The notes under the pieces: model-generated
What the model was told of the DNA's origin: nothing
Databases searched by the model: none
The model's input: the letters and a program-made list of their open reading frames with translations, nothing else
Program-made: the position numbers and the translations under genes
Shown here: positions 23,016 to 29,506 of the stretch, in pieces
How the letters are laid out: each line of letters begins with the position of its first letter
How positions within the stretch are numbered: the first letter of the stretch is position 1
NCBI GenBank assembly: GCA_026988135.1
Contig: JALSLT010000113.1
Coordinates: 1-29,506, forward strand
DNA: 29,506 nt
Source: Desulfurobacterium sp.
Lineage (GTDB): Bacteria > Aquificota > Aquificia > Desulfurobacteriales > Desulfurobacteriaceae
Direction of reading: 5' to 3'

Positions 23016-23302
23016 TGGATTTTTGTGATGTGGTAAGAAAGCTTTATGAAACTATTGAGGGAAGGAAGATAAAACTACCGGAAGGTTCTTATACTTCTTC
23101 TCTTTTTAAAAAAGGAGAAGATAAAATTCTTCAGAAAGTTGGAGAGGAGGCTGTTGAAACTATTCTCGCTTTTAAAACCCATAAAAAGGAAGAGATAGTG
23201 TATGAGACTTCCGATCTTATTTATCATCTTTTTGTTGCTCTGGTAAATGAGAGAGTAACATTGGATGATATTGCTGCCGAGCTTGAAAAACGGATGAAGT
23301 AG
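23015..23302 (+). CDS. hisE: Phosphoribosyl-ATP pyrophosphatase
   Basis: HisE hydrolyses phosphoribosyl-ATP to phosphoribosyl-AMP, the step just before HisI. The 95-aa protein has SYTSSLFKKGEDKILQKVGEEAVETILA, with the MazG-like metal-binding glutamates, and ETSDLIYHLFVAL. The ATG at 23015 is four bases after GGTGGAGG; a GTG one codon earlier is too close to that site. hisI and hisE are separate but coupled genes here, whereas many bacteria have a fused hisIE. Confidence 0.94.
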   Translation: MDFCDVVRKLYETIEGRKIKLPEGSYTSSLFKKGEDKILQKVGEEAVETILAFKTHKKEEIVYETSDLIYHLFVALVNERVTLDDIAAELEKRMK

Positions 23303-23310
23303 AGGTGTTG

Positions 23311-24084
23311 ATGGTTAAATGCAGGGATATTGTAGAGTTTTTAAGGAGTGAAATTTCGGAAACTGAACAGGATTCATGGGATAACAGTGGTGTTCAGATT
23401 GCTATTGATGATAGGAAAGTTAGTAGCGTTCTTTTTGCTCTTTCTTTAAGTAGTAAAGTGGTGAAGGAAGCTATAGAAAAAGAAGTTGATATGGTAATTA
23501 CTCACCATCCGATTACTATTGCTCCTATTAGAAGGATAGATATTTCGGTATTTCCGGATAAGTTTTTTTATCTTCTTATGAAAAATGATATTTCTGTTTA
23601 TTCTCTTCACACCAACCTTGATGTATCTCTCTATGGACCTACGGCTATTATAGGAGAACTTATAGGTTTAAAATCGATTTCCTGTTTGGTCGATTCGGGT
23701 GTTCCTTACGGGATTTGCGGAGCGGTTTCTCCGTTAACTCAAATAGAGCTTTTGAGAAAACTTAACTCAACACTTCCTAAAGATGTGGTAAGAGTCGTTA
23801 ACTTTAAGCCGGAAAAGAAAGTAGGTAGGGTTTCTATTTGTTCTGGAAGTGGAGGTTCTCTCGTTTCTTTGGCTGCAAAAAAAAGTGAACTTTATATTAC
23901 CGGAGATTTGAAATATCATGATGCGGAGCTTGCTATTGAGCTTGATTTAACAGTGTTTGATATGGGGCATTTTGGTACAGAAAAGCTTTTTGCCGTTAAG
24001 TTAGAGCAGCTCTTGAAACAGAAATTTCCTGAAATAACTTTTCTTTTTGCAGAGTCGGAAAAATCCCCTTTTGAGGTTGTTTAA
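23311..24084 (+). CDS. NIF3-like dinuclear metal-centre protein
   Basis: The 257-aa protein has the NIF3/YbgI pattern: WDNSGVQI near the start, MVITHHPI with H65 and H66, HTNLDVS with H100 and D104, and FDMGHFGTEKLF near the end, which supplies the last metal ligands. Such proteins form toroidal hexamers with two metals per site, and some are annotated as GTP cyclohydrolase I type 2. The biological role remains uncertain. This is the short form, without the PII-like insert. The ATG at 23311 suits the AGAGG site at 23301-23305; a GTG two codons earlier overlaps it. The next gene is coupled through TAATG. Confidence 0.87.
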   Translation: MVKCRDIVEFLRSEISETEQDSWDNSGVQIAIDDRKVSSVLFALSLSSKVVKEAIEKEVDMVITHHPITIAPIRRIDISVFPDKFFYLLMKNDISVYSLHTNLDVSLYGPTAIIGELIGLKSISCLVDSGVPYGICGAVSPLTQIELLRKLNSTLPKDVVRVVNFKPEKKVGRVSICSGSGGSLVSLAAKKSELYITGDLKYHDAELAIELDLTVFDMGHFGTEKLFAVKLEQLLKQKFPEITFLFAESEKSPFEVV

Positions 24085-24806
24085 TGAGTATTTGTAAAAT
24101 GGATAATCAAATTGTACTTCTTCAAAATCTTGAAATAGAGCTTATTAGAGAAAATGTAAAGTTGAACGATTTAAAAGAAAGAAGAAAGGAGTTAAAAGAA
24201 CAGATAGAAGAATTTGAGGAGAAGTTAAGTTTTTTAAAACTTTCCTTAAAAGAGAAAGAGAATCGGGTAAGGGATTTAGAAAATTTTATAGAGTACAAAA
24301 AGGAAAGATTGAAAGAGTTTTCTTCAAAGAGAGATGGAGTTGGCAGTAGAAAGGAGTTTAAGGAGCTTTTAAGGCAGATTGCAAAAACCGAGGATGACAT
24401 AATCAGAGCTAATGAAGAGATAGAAAAGCTTAAACCGGCTTTTGAGGAAGATAGAAAAAAAGTTGGAAAAGAGATTGAAGAGATTGAAGCTAATTTATCA
24501 GTACTGTCAAATCATTCTAAAGTTTTAAAAGATGAAATTTGTAAAAGAAAAGAGAAAGTTGTTGAAATAGAGAAAGAGCTTTCTTCTTTGAGGGAGGAGG
24601 TTGACCATGAAATTCTTCATTTTTACGATTCTTATAAGGATCGATACAGAGGGCTTGTTTTTTCCGATGTTTCTTCGGGAAGTTGCGAGGGTTGTGGAAT
24701 GACATTTTCTCCGGCTGAATTTCGTGGAGTTATAAAAGAGATTGAAAAAGGTAAAATTGCAAAGTGTCCTTATTGCGGGAGATTTTTATTTAACAAGTGT
24801 AGATAG
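24084..24806 (+). CDS. Coiled-coil zinc-ribbon protein (COG1579 type)
   Basis: About 180 residues of Lys/Glu-rich, heptad-like sequence predict a long antiparallel coiled coil. This is followed by a C4 zinc ribbon: C201 and C204 (GSCEGCGMTFSP), C228 and C231 (KCPYCGR). This is the layout of the widespread COG1579 family, proposed to bind nucleic acid, whose function is not settled. Its place right after a NIF3 gene is a common neighbourhood and argues for a shared role. The ATG overlaps the NIF3 stop by one base, with GAGGT six bases upstream. A terminator overlaps its last codon. Confidence 0.82.
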   Translation: MSICKMDNQIVLLQNLEIELIRENVKLNDLKERRKELKEQIEEFEEKLSFLKLSLKEKENRVRDLENFIEYKKERLKEFSSKRDGVGSRKEFKELLRQIAKTEDDIIRANEEIEKLKPAFEEDRKKVGKEIEEIEANLSVLSNHSKVLKDEICKRKEKVVEIEKELSSLREEVDHEILHFYDSYKDRYRGLVFSDVSSGSCEGCGMTFSPAEFRGVIKEIEKGKIAKCPYCGRFLFNKCR

Positions 24807-24831
24807 AGGGGGAAATTTCCCCTCTATTTTT
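24803..24831 (+). terminator. Terminator of the hisIE-NIF3-zinc ribbon operon
   Basis: ATAGAGGGG (24803-24811) pairs with CCCCTCTAT (24819-24827) and is followed by TTTTT. It lies between two convergent genes and overlaps the stop region of both. Confidence 0.88.
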
Positions 24832-26035
24832 AACTTAAAGGAATTGTTGCTGTGTTTTTTACTTTTTCGGCAAGTGTTTTTGCAAGGATTTCAAGCTTCT
24901 TGAAATCTTCCTCGCCGGGTGCACCTTTTGTCATCACTTCTTCAATCCATTCTGCTTTTAAAGATGATAAATTCTGCTGTATATGTTTTACTGTTGCAGT
25001 TGCACTCCATCCGTAAGAACCTATTGCAGATGCGAACTTAACCTTTGGCCTTAAACCGTTTGCAAGATAGGCAAGAGAAATTATTGAAGGATGGGCTCCT
25101 GCAAGAATGGCAGGTGTCGCAAACACAACTGCCGCAGCGTCAACAAGGTCCATTGCAATATTTCCGATATCGGCTGTCATAACGTTGTAAGGTCTAACTG
25201 CCACTCCAAGGTCACTTAATTTGCGGGCTAAAAATTCAACCATGATTCTGGTGCTTTCATGCATTGATACAAATGGTATAAGTACCAGAGGCTTCACTTC
25301 GTCTGAAACCCAGATTTTGTAGTTATTAAGTATCCATTCAGGTTCTTTCATAACAACGCCATGGCTTGGAGCTATGATTTCAGGTTTGAGCTGATCAATC
25401 AGTTCAAGATATTTAACGATAAATTTTCTAAAAGGCATCATTATTGTTGCATAGTACCTTTTTGCTTCAAGATATATTTTTGCCTTGTTTTCATCTGATG
25501 TGTCAAAAAGTTCACTTGTTGCTATGTGGGAACCTAAAAAGTCACAGGGGAAGAGAACTTTATCTTCCACTGCATACGTGAACATCGTTTCAGGCCAGTG
25601 AACCCACGGTGCGAGGAAGAATTGTAGTGTTTTATCTCCAAGGGAAAGAGTCTCTTTATCATCAATTTCAATAAATTTTTCTTCTTTTATATGTAGATGG
25701 TCTATAAGCATCTGTTTGCATTTTTTGTTTGTAACGACTTTTGCTTCGGGATAGAGTTTTAATATTTCAGGAATCATTCCCGAATGATCCTGCTCTGTGT
25801 GGTTGGAAATTACATAATCGATATTTTTAACATTTAGCGTTTTAAGGTTTTTTATTAATTCTTCACCTTTTTCCGGTTCGACAGTATCTATTAGGGCTGT
25901 TTTTTCACTACCTTTGATAAGATATGCGTTGTAGGATGTTCCTTCGGGAAGGGGTATTATTTCGTCAAAAATCACTCTGTCCCAATCTATAGCTCCAACC
26001 CAGTAAATATTTTCCTTTAGCTGTTTTACAGACAT
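24830..26035 (-). CDS. fprA: Flavodiiron protein (A-type flavoprotein)
   Basis: This soluble enzyme reduces O2 to water or NO to N2O using electrons from rubredoxin. The N-terminal metallo-beta-lactamase-like domain has the diiron ligands H79, E81, D83 (NHTEQDHSG, with H84), H146 (WVHWPETM), D165 (CDFLGSH) and H225 (PSHG). The C-terminal half (about 250-395) is a flavodoxin domain with SMHESTRIM as the FMN phosphate loop and GSYGWS later. The length is 401 aa. The ATG overlaps the rubredoxin stop (TAATG) and follows GAGGAA. Pairing with rubredoxin strongly supports the role. Confidence 0.95.
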   Translation of the reverse strand: MSVKQLKENIYWVGAIDWDRVIFDEIIPLPEGTSYNAYLIKGSEKTALIDTVEPEKGEELIKNLKTLNVKNIDYVISNHTEQDHSGMIPEILKLYPEAKVVTNKKCKQMLIDHLHIKEEKFIEIDDKETLSLGDKTLQFFLAPWVHWPETMFTYAVEDKVLFPCDFLGSHIATSELFDTSDENKAKIYLEAKRYYATIMMPFRKFIVKYLELIDQLKPEIIAPSHGVVMKEPEWILNNYKIWVSDEVKPLVLIPFVSMHESTRIMVEFLARKLSDLGVAVRPYNVMTADIGNIAMDLVDAAAVVFATPAILAGAHPSIISLAYLANGLRPKVKFASAIGSYGWSATATVKHIQQNLSSLKAEWIEEVMTKGAPGEEDFKKLEILAKTLAEKVKNTATIPLS

Positions 26036-26205
26036 TATTTTTCCTCCTCAACAGGTTCAAAATGTTCTTTTCCAACTCCGCATATGGGACATGCCCAGTT
26101 TTCAGGAAGACTTTCAAAAGAAGTTCCCTGGTCTATTCCGCTTGCAGAATCACCCTTTAGAGGGTCGTATATGTATCCGCATACGGTGCATCTGTACTTT
26201 TTCAT
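26035..26205 (-). CDS. Rubredoxin
   Basis: This 56-aa protein is MKKYRCTVCGYIYDPLKGDS followed by a typical rubredoxin body. C6 and C9 (CTVCGY) and C39 and C42 (CPICGV) bind the single iron, with the conserved LPENWACP between. It is the direct electron donor to the flavodiiron protein, to which it is coupled by TAATG. The ATG follows GGAGAGGTG. The spacer to the upstream radical SAM gene is 86 bp and has no strong promoter, so shared transcription is possible. Confidence 0.97.
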   Translation of the reverse strand: MKKYRCTVCGYIYDPLKGDSASGIDQGTSFESLPENWACPICGVGKEHFEPVEEEK

Positions 26206-26291
26206 TTTCACCTCTCCAAGATTGATAATGGTTATTATTTAGAATTTATAAAGTTCTGATAAATAAGCAACATTTGAGACTATGGAAAATT

Positions 26292-27926
26292 CTAACATAG
26301 TCCGCATAGTTTGCACTTTTTAAAGCATTTTGGAGATGGTTCTTTTTTATAAATGTTTTCATATTCTTTTCTCAAATATTTTCGTTTAATACCGCTATTT
26401 ACAACTTCCCAAGGAAAAAATTCATCTTTGTCTCTTTCTCGGGTATATAATGAATCTATTTTTAGATTTTCTTCTTTTAACGATTTCCTAAAATTTATGT
26501 TTCCATTTATAGCTTTGATAGCTGCAACTCCTACTCTTTCATCGCCTCTTGATATTACTGCCTGGAAAATGGCATTTTTTGTGTTTTCGTGGGATAAGGA
26601 TGTGTTAGGGATTTTGCCGAGGAGTTTTTTTAGAAATCTCAAATTTTTTTCTATTTGAGATTTTTTTGGCATTCCATACCATTGCATTGGAGTAAAGGGT
26701 TTTGCTATTAAGGGGTTGACGCTTACGCTTATTTTTCCTGTTTTTTTTCTTATTTTCCAAAATTTCATTATAATTGAGTGAAATTCTCTTACCATTTCAG
26801 CTATTGCTTCAAGGTCCTTTTCCGTTTCTTCAGGAATACCTGTAAGAAAGTAAAGTTTAAGATTTTCTGCTCCGTCTTCAAATAATTTTTCACAGAAATG
26901 AAAAAACTCGTCATTTTTAACTTTTTTGTTCATAGCGATTCTTTTATCTTCCCTGCCTGTTTCCGGAGCAAGGGTTACCGTTTTTTGTTCGGATTCTTTG
27001 AGTATTTTTAGCGTTGTTTCTGGTTTTTGAGAGACTTTTAGTGAGGAGAAAGTAGCTTTAACTTTATATTTCTTTAGTATGTAATGAAGTTTTTCCATTT
27101 TCGAATACTCTGTTACAGAGGTACCTATTAAGCCTATTTTATCCGTATATTTTGAAATAGAGGCTATCTCTTTTTCAATGATTTCTATCTTTTTTTCCCT
27201 GTAGGGGAGTCCCATAGTTGAAGCAACGCAAAATCTGCATTTTTCTGTGCATCCTCTGTTTATTTCTATTAGTCCTATATTTTTAAAAACTGTTTCTTCT
27301 GTAATAAAACAGGAGCATGATAATCTTTCAGGATACTTATCGGAGCGGAAAATATGCTTTTTTTCTCCTATTATTTCTATTGTTCTTTCTCCTTTGTATT
27401 TGAATTTATAGTTTTCAGTAACAATTATGTTGTCAAATCCCGATAGGGTTTGGATAAGGTTTTTTTTCTCCTTTATTCCTGATAAGTTTTCAAATATTTT
27501 CTCCATTCTTTCTTCGGCTTCCCCCAAATAGATAACATCAAGCATTGGAAAAAATGGGACGGGATTGTAGTATAAACCTATTCCTCCTCCAAGAAGTAGA
27601 GGTGCATTATCACTTCTGTTATTTTTAAAAGGTGAGATTTTCCATTTTTCAAGGGCTTTGGCTATTTCAAAAATGTGTTCTTCGTATGTGATTGAAAAGG
27701 CAACGATATCAAATTGCAAGAATGGTTTTTCCAGGAAGAAGCTGTTGTTTTCCTTTGTAAATCCTATATCGCAAGTGATACCGTTGATTCTATTAAGTGT
27801 AGAGTAGATGTTTGATATTGCTAAACTGGAGAATCCGGAAAAGGAATCTCCGGGATAGATGATGCAGATCTGCAGATCCCCGGACGAGGTCTGCAGATGA
27901 TTACAGGTAGGTATGAGTTTAACCAT
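26292..27926 (-). CDS. Radical SAM protein with N-terminal B12-binding-like domain
   Basis: The protein (544 aa) has a Rossmann-like N-terminal domain (about 20-150; LQICIIYPGD, then LLLGGGIGLYYNP) of the B12-binding type. The usual DxHxxG cobalamin motif is not evident. The radical SAM core begins at INRGCTEKCRFCVAS, with C226, C230 and C233 as the [4Fe-4S] ligands. The extreme C-terminus CFKKCKLCGLC (C534, C538, C541, C544) could hold a second cluster. It resembles the uncharacterised TIGR03960-like B12/radical SAM group; the reaction is unknown. The ATG lies 8 bp after the ftsZ stop without a ribosome binding site, so translation may be coupled. The first 19 residues look like an extension. 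Confidence 0.85.
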   Translation of the reverse strand: MVKLIPTCNHLQTSSGDLQICIIYPGDSFSGFSSLAISNIYSTLNRINGITCDIGFTKENNSFFLEKPFLQFDIVAFSITYEEHIFEIAKALEKWKISPFKNNRSDNAPLLLGGGIGLYYNPVPFFPMLDVIYLGEAEERMEKIFENLSGIKEKKNLIQTLSGFDNIIVTENYKFKYKGERTIEIIGEKKHIFRSDKYPERLSCSCFITEETVFKNIGLIEINRGCTEKCRFCVASTMGLPYREKKIEIIEKEIASISKYTDKIGLIGTSVTEYSKMEKLHYILKKYKVKATFSSLKVSQKPETTLKILKESEQKTVTLAPETGREDKRIAMNKKVKNDEFFHFCEKLFEDGAENLKLYFLTGIPEETEKDLEAIAEMVREFHSIIMKFWKIRKKTGKISVSVNPLIAKPFTPMQWYGMPKKSQIEKNLRFLKKLLGKIPNTSLSHENTKNAIFQAVISRGDERVGVAAIKAINGNINFRKSLKEENLKIDSLYTRERDKDEFFPWEVVNSGIKRKYLRKEYENIYKKEPSPKCFKKCKLCGLC

Positions 27927-27934
27927 TGAATTTA

Positions 27935-29020
27935 TTAGTTGTCGTCAAGTTGTTTAAGTATGCCGGCGAGATCTATATCCAAGACTTCTTCTTCCACTGT
28001 TTTCTGTTTTCCCCAATTATTTTTAACTTCATTTCTGGAAGGTCCTGAGTAGAAAGCCCTTTTTTCATCGAACCCTGTAGCTATAACGGTTACCTGGATT
28101 GAATCTTCAAGCGAGTCATCGAGAGTTACCCCGAAGAAGAAGTTTGTATCATCTCTTTTGGCTCTTTCCTTTATCAGTCCTGCAGCGGCGTAAGCTTCAT
28201 CAAGAGTTAGATCCGGTCCTCCTGTAATATTAACAAGTATTCTGCTTGCACCTTCAACCTGAACGTTTTCAAGTAAAGGATTATCAATTGCTTTTCTTGC
28301 GGCGGTGAGAGCTCTTTCCTCTCCACTTGCCTCACCTGTGCCCATCAATGCATAGCCTCCACTGTGCATTACTGCTTTAACGTCTGCAAAGTCAAGGTTA
28401 ATAAGTCCGGGCCTTGTAATAACCTCAGTTATTCCCTTGACTGCTTGATATAAAACGTTGTCTGCCAGTTTGAAAGCGTTTAAAATAGCCATTCCTTTAG
28501 GGGCTACGGTAAGTAGTTTTTGATTAGGTACAACCATAAGGGTATCAACAAATTCTTTAAGTTTTCTAATACCGTCTTCGGCAAAAAAATATCTTTTTCT
28601 TCCCTCAAAATCGAAAGGCCTCGTAACAACACCCACTGTAAGGATGCCCATATCTTTGGCTATTTTTGCAACGATAGGGGCAGCTCCGGTTCCTGTTCCG
28701 CCTCCCATTCCTGCCGTTATGAAGACCATATCGGCACCTTCGAGGATTTCTCTTATTTTCGGTTCGTCTTCAAGTGCGGCCTGTTCGCCGATTTCAGGTT
28801 TTCCTCCGGCTCCAAGCCCTTTTGTTAATTTTTCTCCAATCTGTACTTTTATTGGAACGGAAGCTTTTGAAATAACTTGGGCATCTGTATTTATGATAAC
28901 AAAGTCAACACCTTCTATGCCGTTTTCGTACATTCTGGTTACGGCGTTTCCACCGCCACCGCCGACACCGATAACTTTTATTACCGGTCCTAAGAAGCTA
29001 TCTTCAGCTATGTCAAACAT
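27935..29020 (-). CDS. ftsZ: Cell division GTPase FtsZ
   Basis: FtsZ is the tubulin-like GTPase that forms the division ring. VIGVGGGGGNAVTRM (residues 16-30), GMGGGTGTGAAP with the tubulin signature at 106-112, and NLDFADVKAVM are clear family motifs. The length (361 aa) is typical with a short linker. The tail VLDIDLAGILKQLDDN is a divergent version of the usual conserved C-terminal peptide (LDIPxFLR). GGAGG precedes the ATG. It follows ftsA by 19 bp, the standard order. Confidence 0.98.
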   Translation of the reverse strand: MFDIAEDSFLGPVIKVIGVGGGGGNAVTRMYENGIEGVDFVIINTDAQVISKASVPIKVQIGEKLTKGLGAGGKPEIGEQAALEDEPKIREILEGADMVFITAGMGGGTGTGAAPIVAKIAKDMGILTVGVVTRPFDFEGRKRYFFAEDGIRKLKEFVDTLMVVPNQKLLTVAPKGMAILNAFKLADNVLYQAVKGITEVITRPGLINLDFADVKAVMHSGGYALMGTGEASGEERALTAARKAIDNPLLENVQVEGASRILVNITGGPDLTLDEAYAAAGLIKERAKRDDTNFFFGVTLDDSLEDSIQVTVIATGFDEKRAFYSGPSRNEVKNNWGKQKTVEEEVLDIDLAGILKQLDDN

Positions 29021-29039
29021 CTATTTGTTCCTCCGTTAT

Positions 29040-29506
29040 TTAGATAAGTTGGTCTATCAATCTTTTAAACCATCCGAATATTCCGGCTTCTCCTTTTGTG
29101 GATAGTATATCTTCTTTAACTTCAAAAAGTTTTCCTTCAGGTTTTTTAAGTGTAGCTATATAGTTTAGCCCTCCCACTACAGGAGTTAAAGTTGTATCCG
29201 GTTCCTCACCTGTCGGAGGTGGAATTTCAACGGGTGCTTTAAAGATTTTTTTGACCAAGACATCTATGTTTTTTAGCTTTGCCAGCCCTCCCGTTAAGTA
29301 AATTTTATTTAAGTTTACTATCATTGTAGGGTCTTCGTTCTCAAGTTCTTTCTTAATGTCTTTTTTGAATATGTCTTGGAGTTTCAGTTGTGCGAGTGCC
29401 GGAATGATAATTTTGGGAAGTTTTTTAAGTTTTCCGCCGATAGAGATAGTAATATATTCGTTTTGAGGTATATTAAGAGCATAAGCGCTACCGTATTCCA
29501 GGAATA
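29040..29506 (-). CDS. ftsA: Cell division protein FtsA, C-terminal part
   Basis: The gene runs off the right edge; 155 codons are visible. The frame stays open through 29506, beyond an internal ATG at 29324. The segment reads FLEYGSAYALNIPQNEYITI, then further to NKIYLTGGLAKLKNIDVLVK, VEIPPP and GGLNYIATL, the actin-fold end of FtsA. The last residues FGWFKRLIDQLI form an amphipathic helix, as expected for the membrane-targeting sequence. FtsA tethers FtsZ to the membrane, and ftsZ follows on the same strand. Confidence 0.9.
   Translation of the reverse strand, partial: FLEYGSAYALNIPQNEYITISIGGKLKKLPKIIIPALAQLKLQDIFKKDIKKELENEDPTMIVNLNKIYLTGGLAKLKNIDVLVKKIFKAPVEIPPPTGEEPDTTLTPVVGGLNYIATLKKPEGKLFEVKEDILSTKGEAGIFGWFKRLIDQLI

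Noticed and set aside
26278..26302. Inverted repeat GACTATG/CATAGTC at the end of the radical SAM gene as a terminator
   Set aside because: The stem is only 7 bp with an 11-nt loop and no U-tract follows on the minus strand.
1..29506. CRISPR arrays, insertion sequences, prophage or attachment sites
   Set aside because: I saw no regularly spaced repeats, transposase or integrase motifs, or direct repeats flanking the tRNA.

Overview
The window looks like a chromosomal segment from a hydrogen-oxidising, anaerobic, probably thermophilic member of the Aquificota, most likely Desulfurobacteriaceae. That placement is inferred from gene content: a group 1 uptake [NiFe] hydrogenase with its maturation genes, citramalate-type isoleucine synthesis, rubredoxin/flavodiiron oxygen defence, AT-rich DNA and Lys/Glu-rich proteins. 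No rRNA or marker search was possible. Nearly all the sequence is coding, with short intergenic gaps. I see no prophage, insertion sequence or CRISPR array.

Layout: the left edge holds the start of a peroxiredoxin gene (minus strand). It diverges from a hydrogenase block (321-5875): small subunit, large subunit and cytochrome b, then a terminator, then protease hyaD and hypC-hypA-hypB. A tRNA-Thr(GGT) follows, then a glycerophosphodiester phosphodiesterase and a convergent tgt. From 7926 come a lytic transglycosylase, a peptide/nickel-type ABC transporter (binding protein, two permeases, one ATPase), a YgjP-type metallopeptidase, fmt and a hotdog thioesterase, ending at a strong terminator (16070-16109).

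The 16110-19675 region is a nitrogen-assimilation locus: a sigma-54 promoter with an NtrC-like upstream site, a P-II gene and two dissimilar ammonium transporters. The spacer between the transporters carries three hairpins. The minus-strand pair lysC-cimA feeds aspartate-family and isoleucine synthesis. Diverging from it are hisI (apparently with an ATT start), hisE, a NIF3 protein and a coiled-coil zinc-ribbon protein.

The right end is all minus strand: ftsA (partial), ftsZ, a radical SAM protein, rubredoxin (56 aa) and flavodiiron protein. The last two form an O2/NO-reducing pair that would protect an anaerobe carrying an O2-sensitive hydrogenase.

I found no clearly new multi-gene system. 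The most interesting material is regulatory: the sigma-54/NtrC architecture, a four-copy motif cluster and an 18-bp perfect inverted repeat upstream of the hydrogenase, the hairpin-rich amt-amt and lysC-cimA spacers, a probable leaderless mRNA and a probable ATT start codon.
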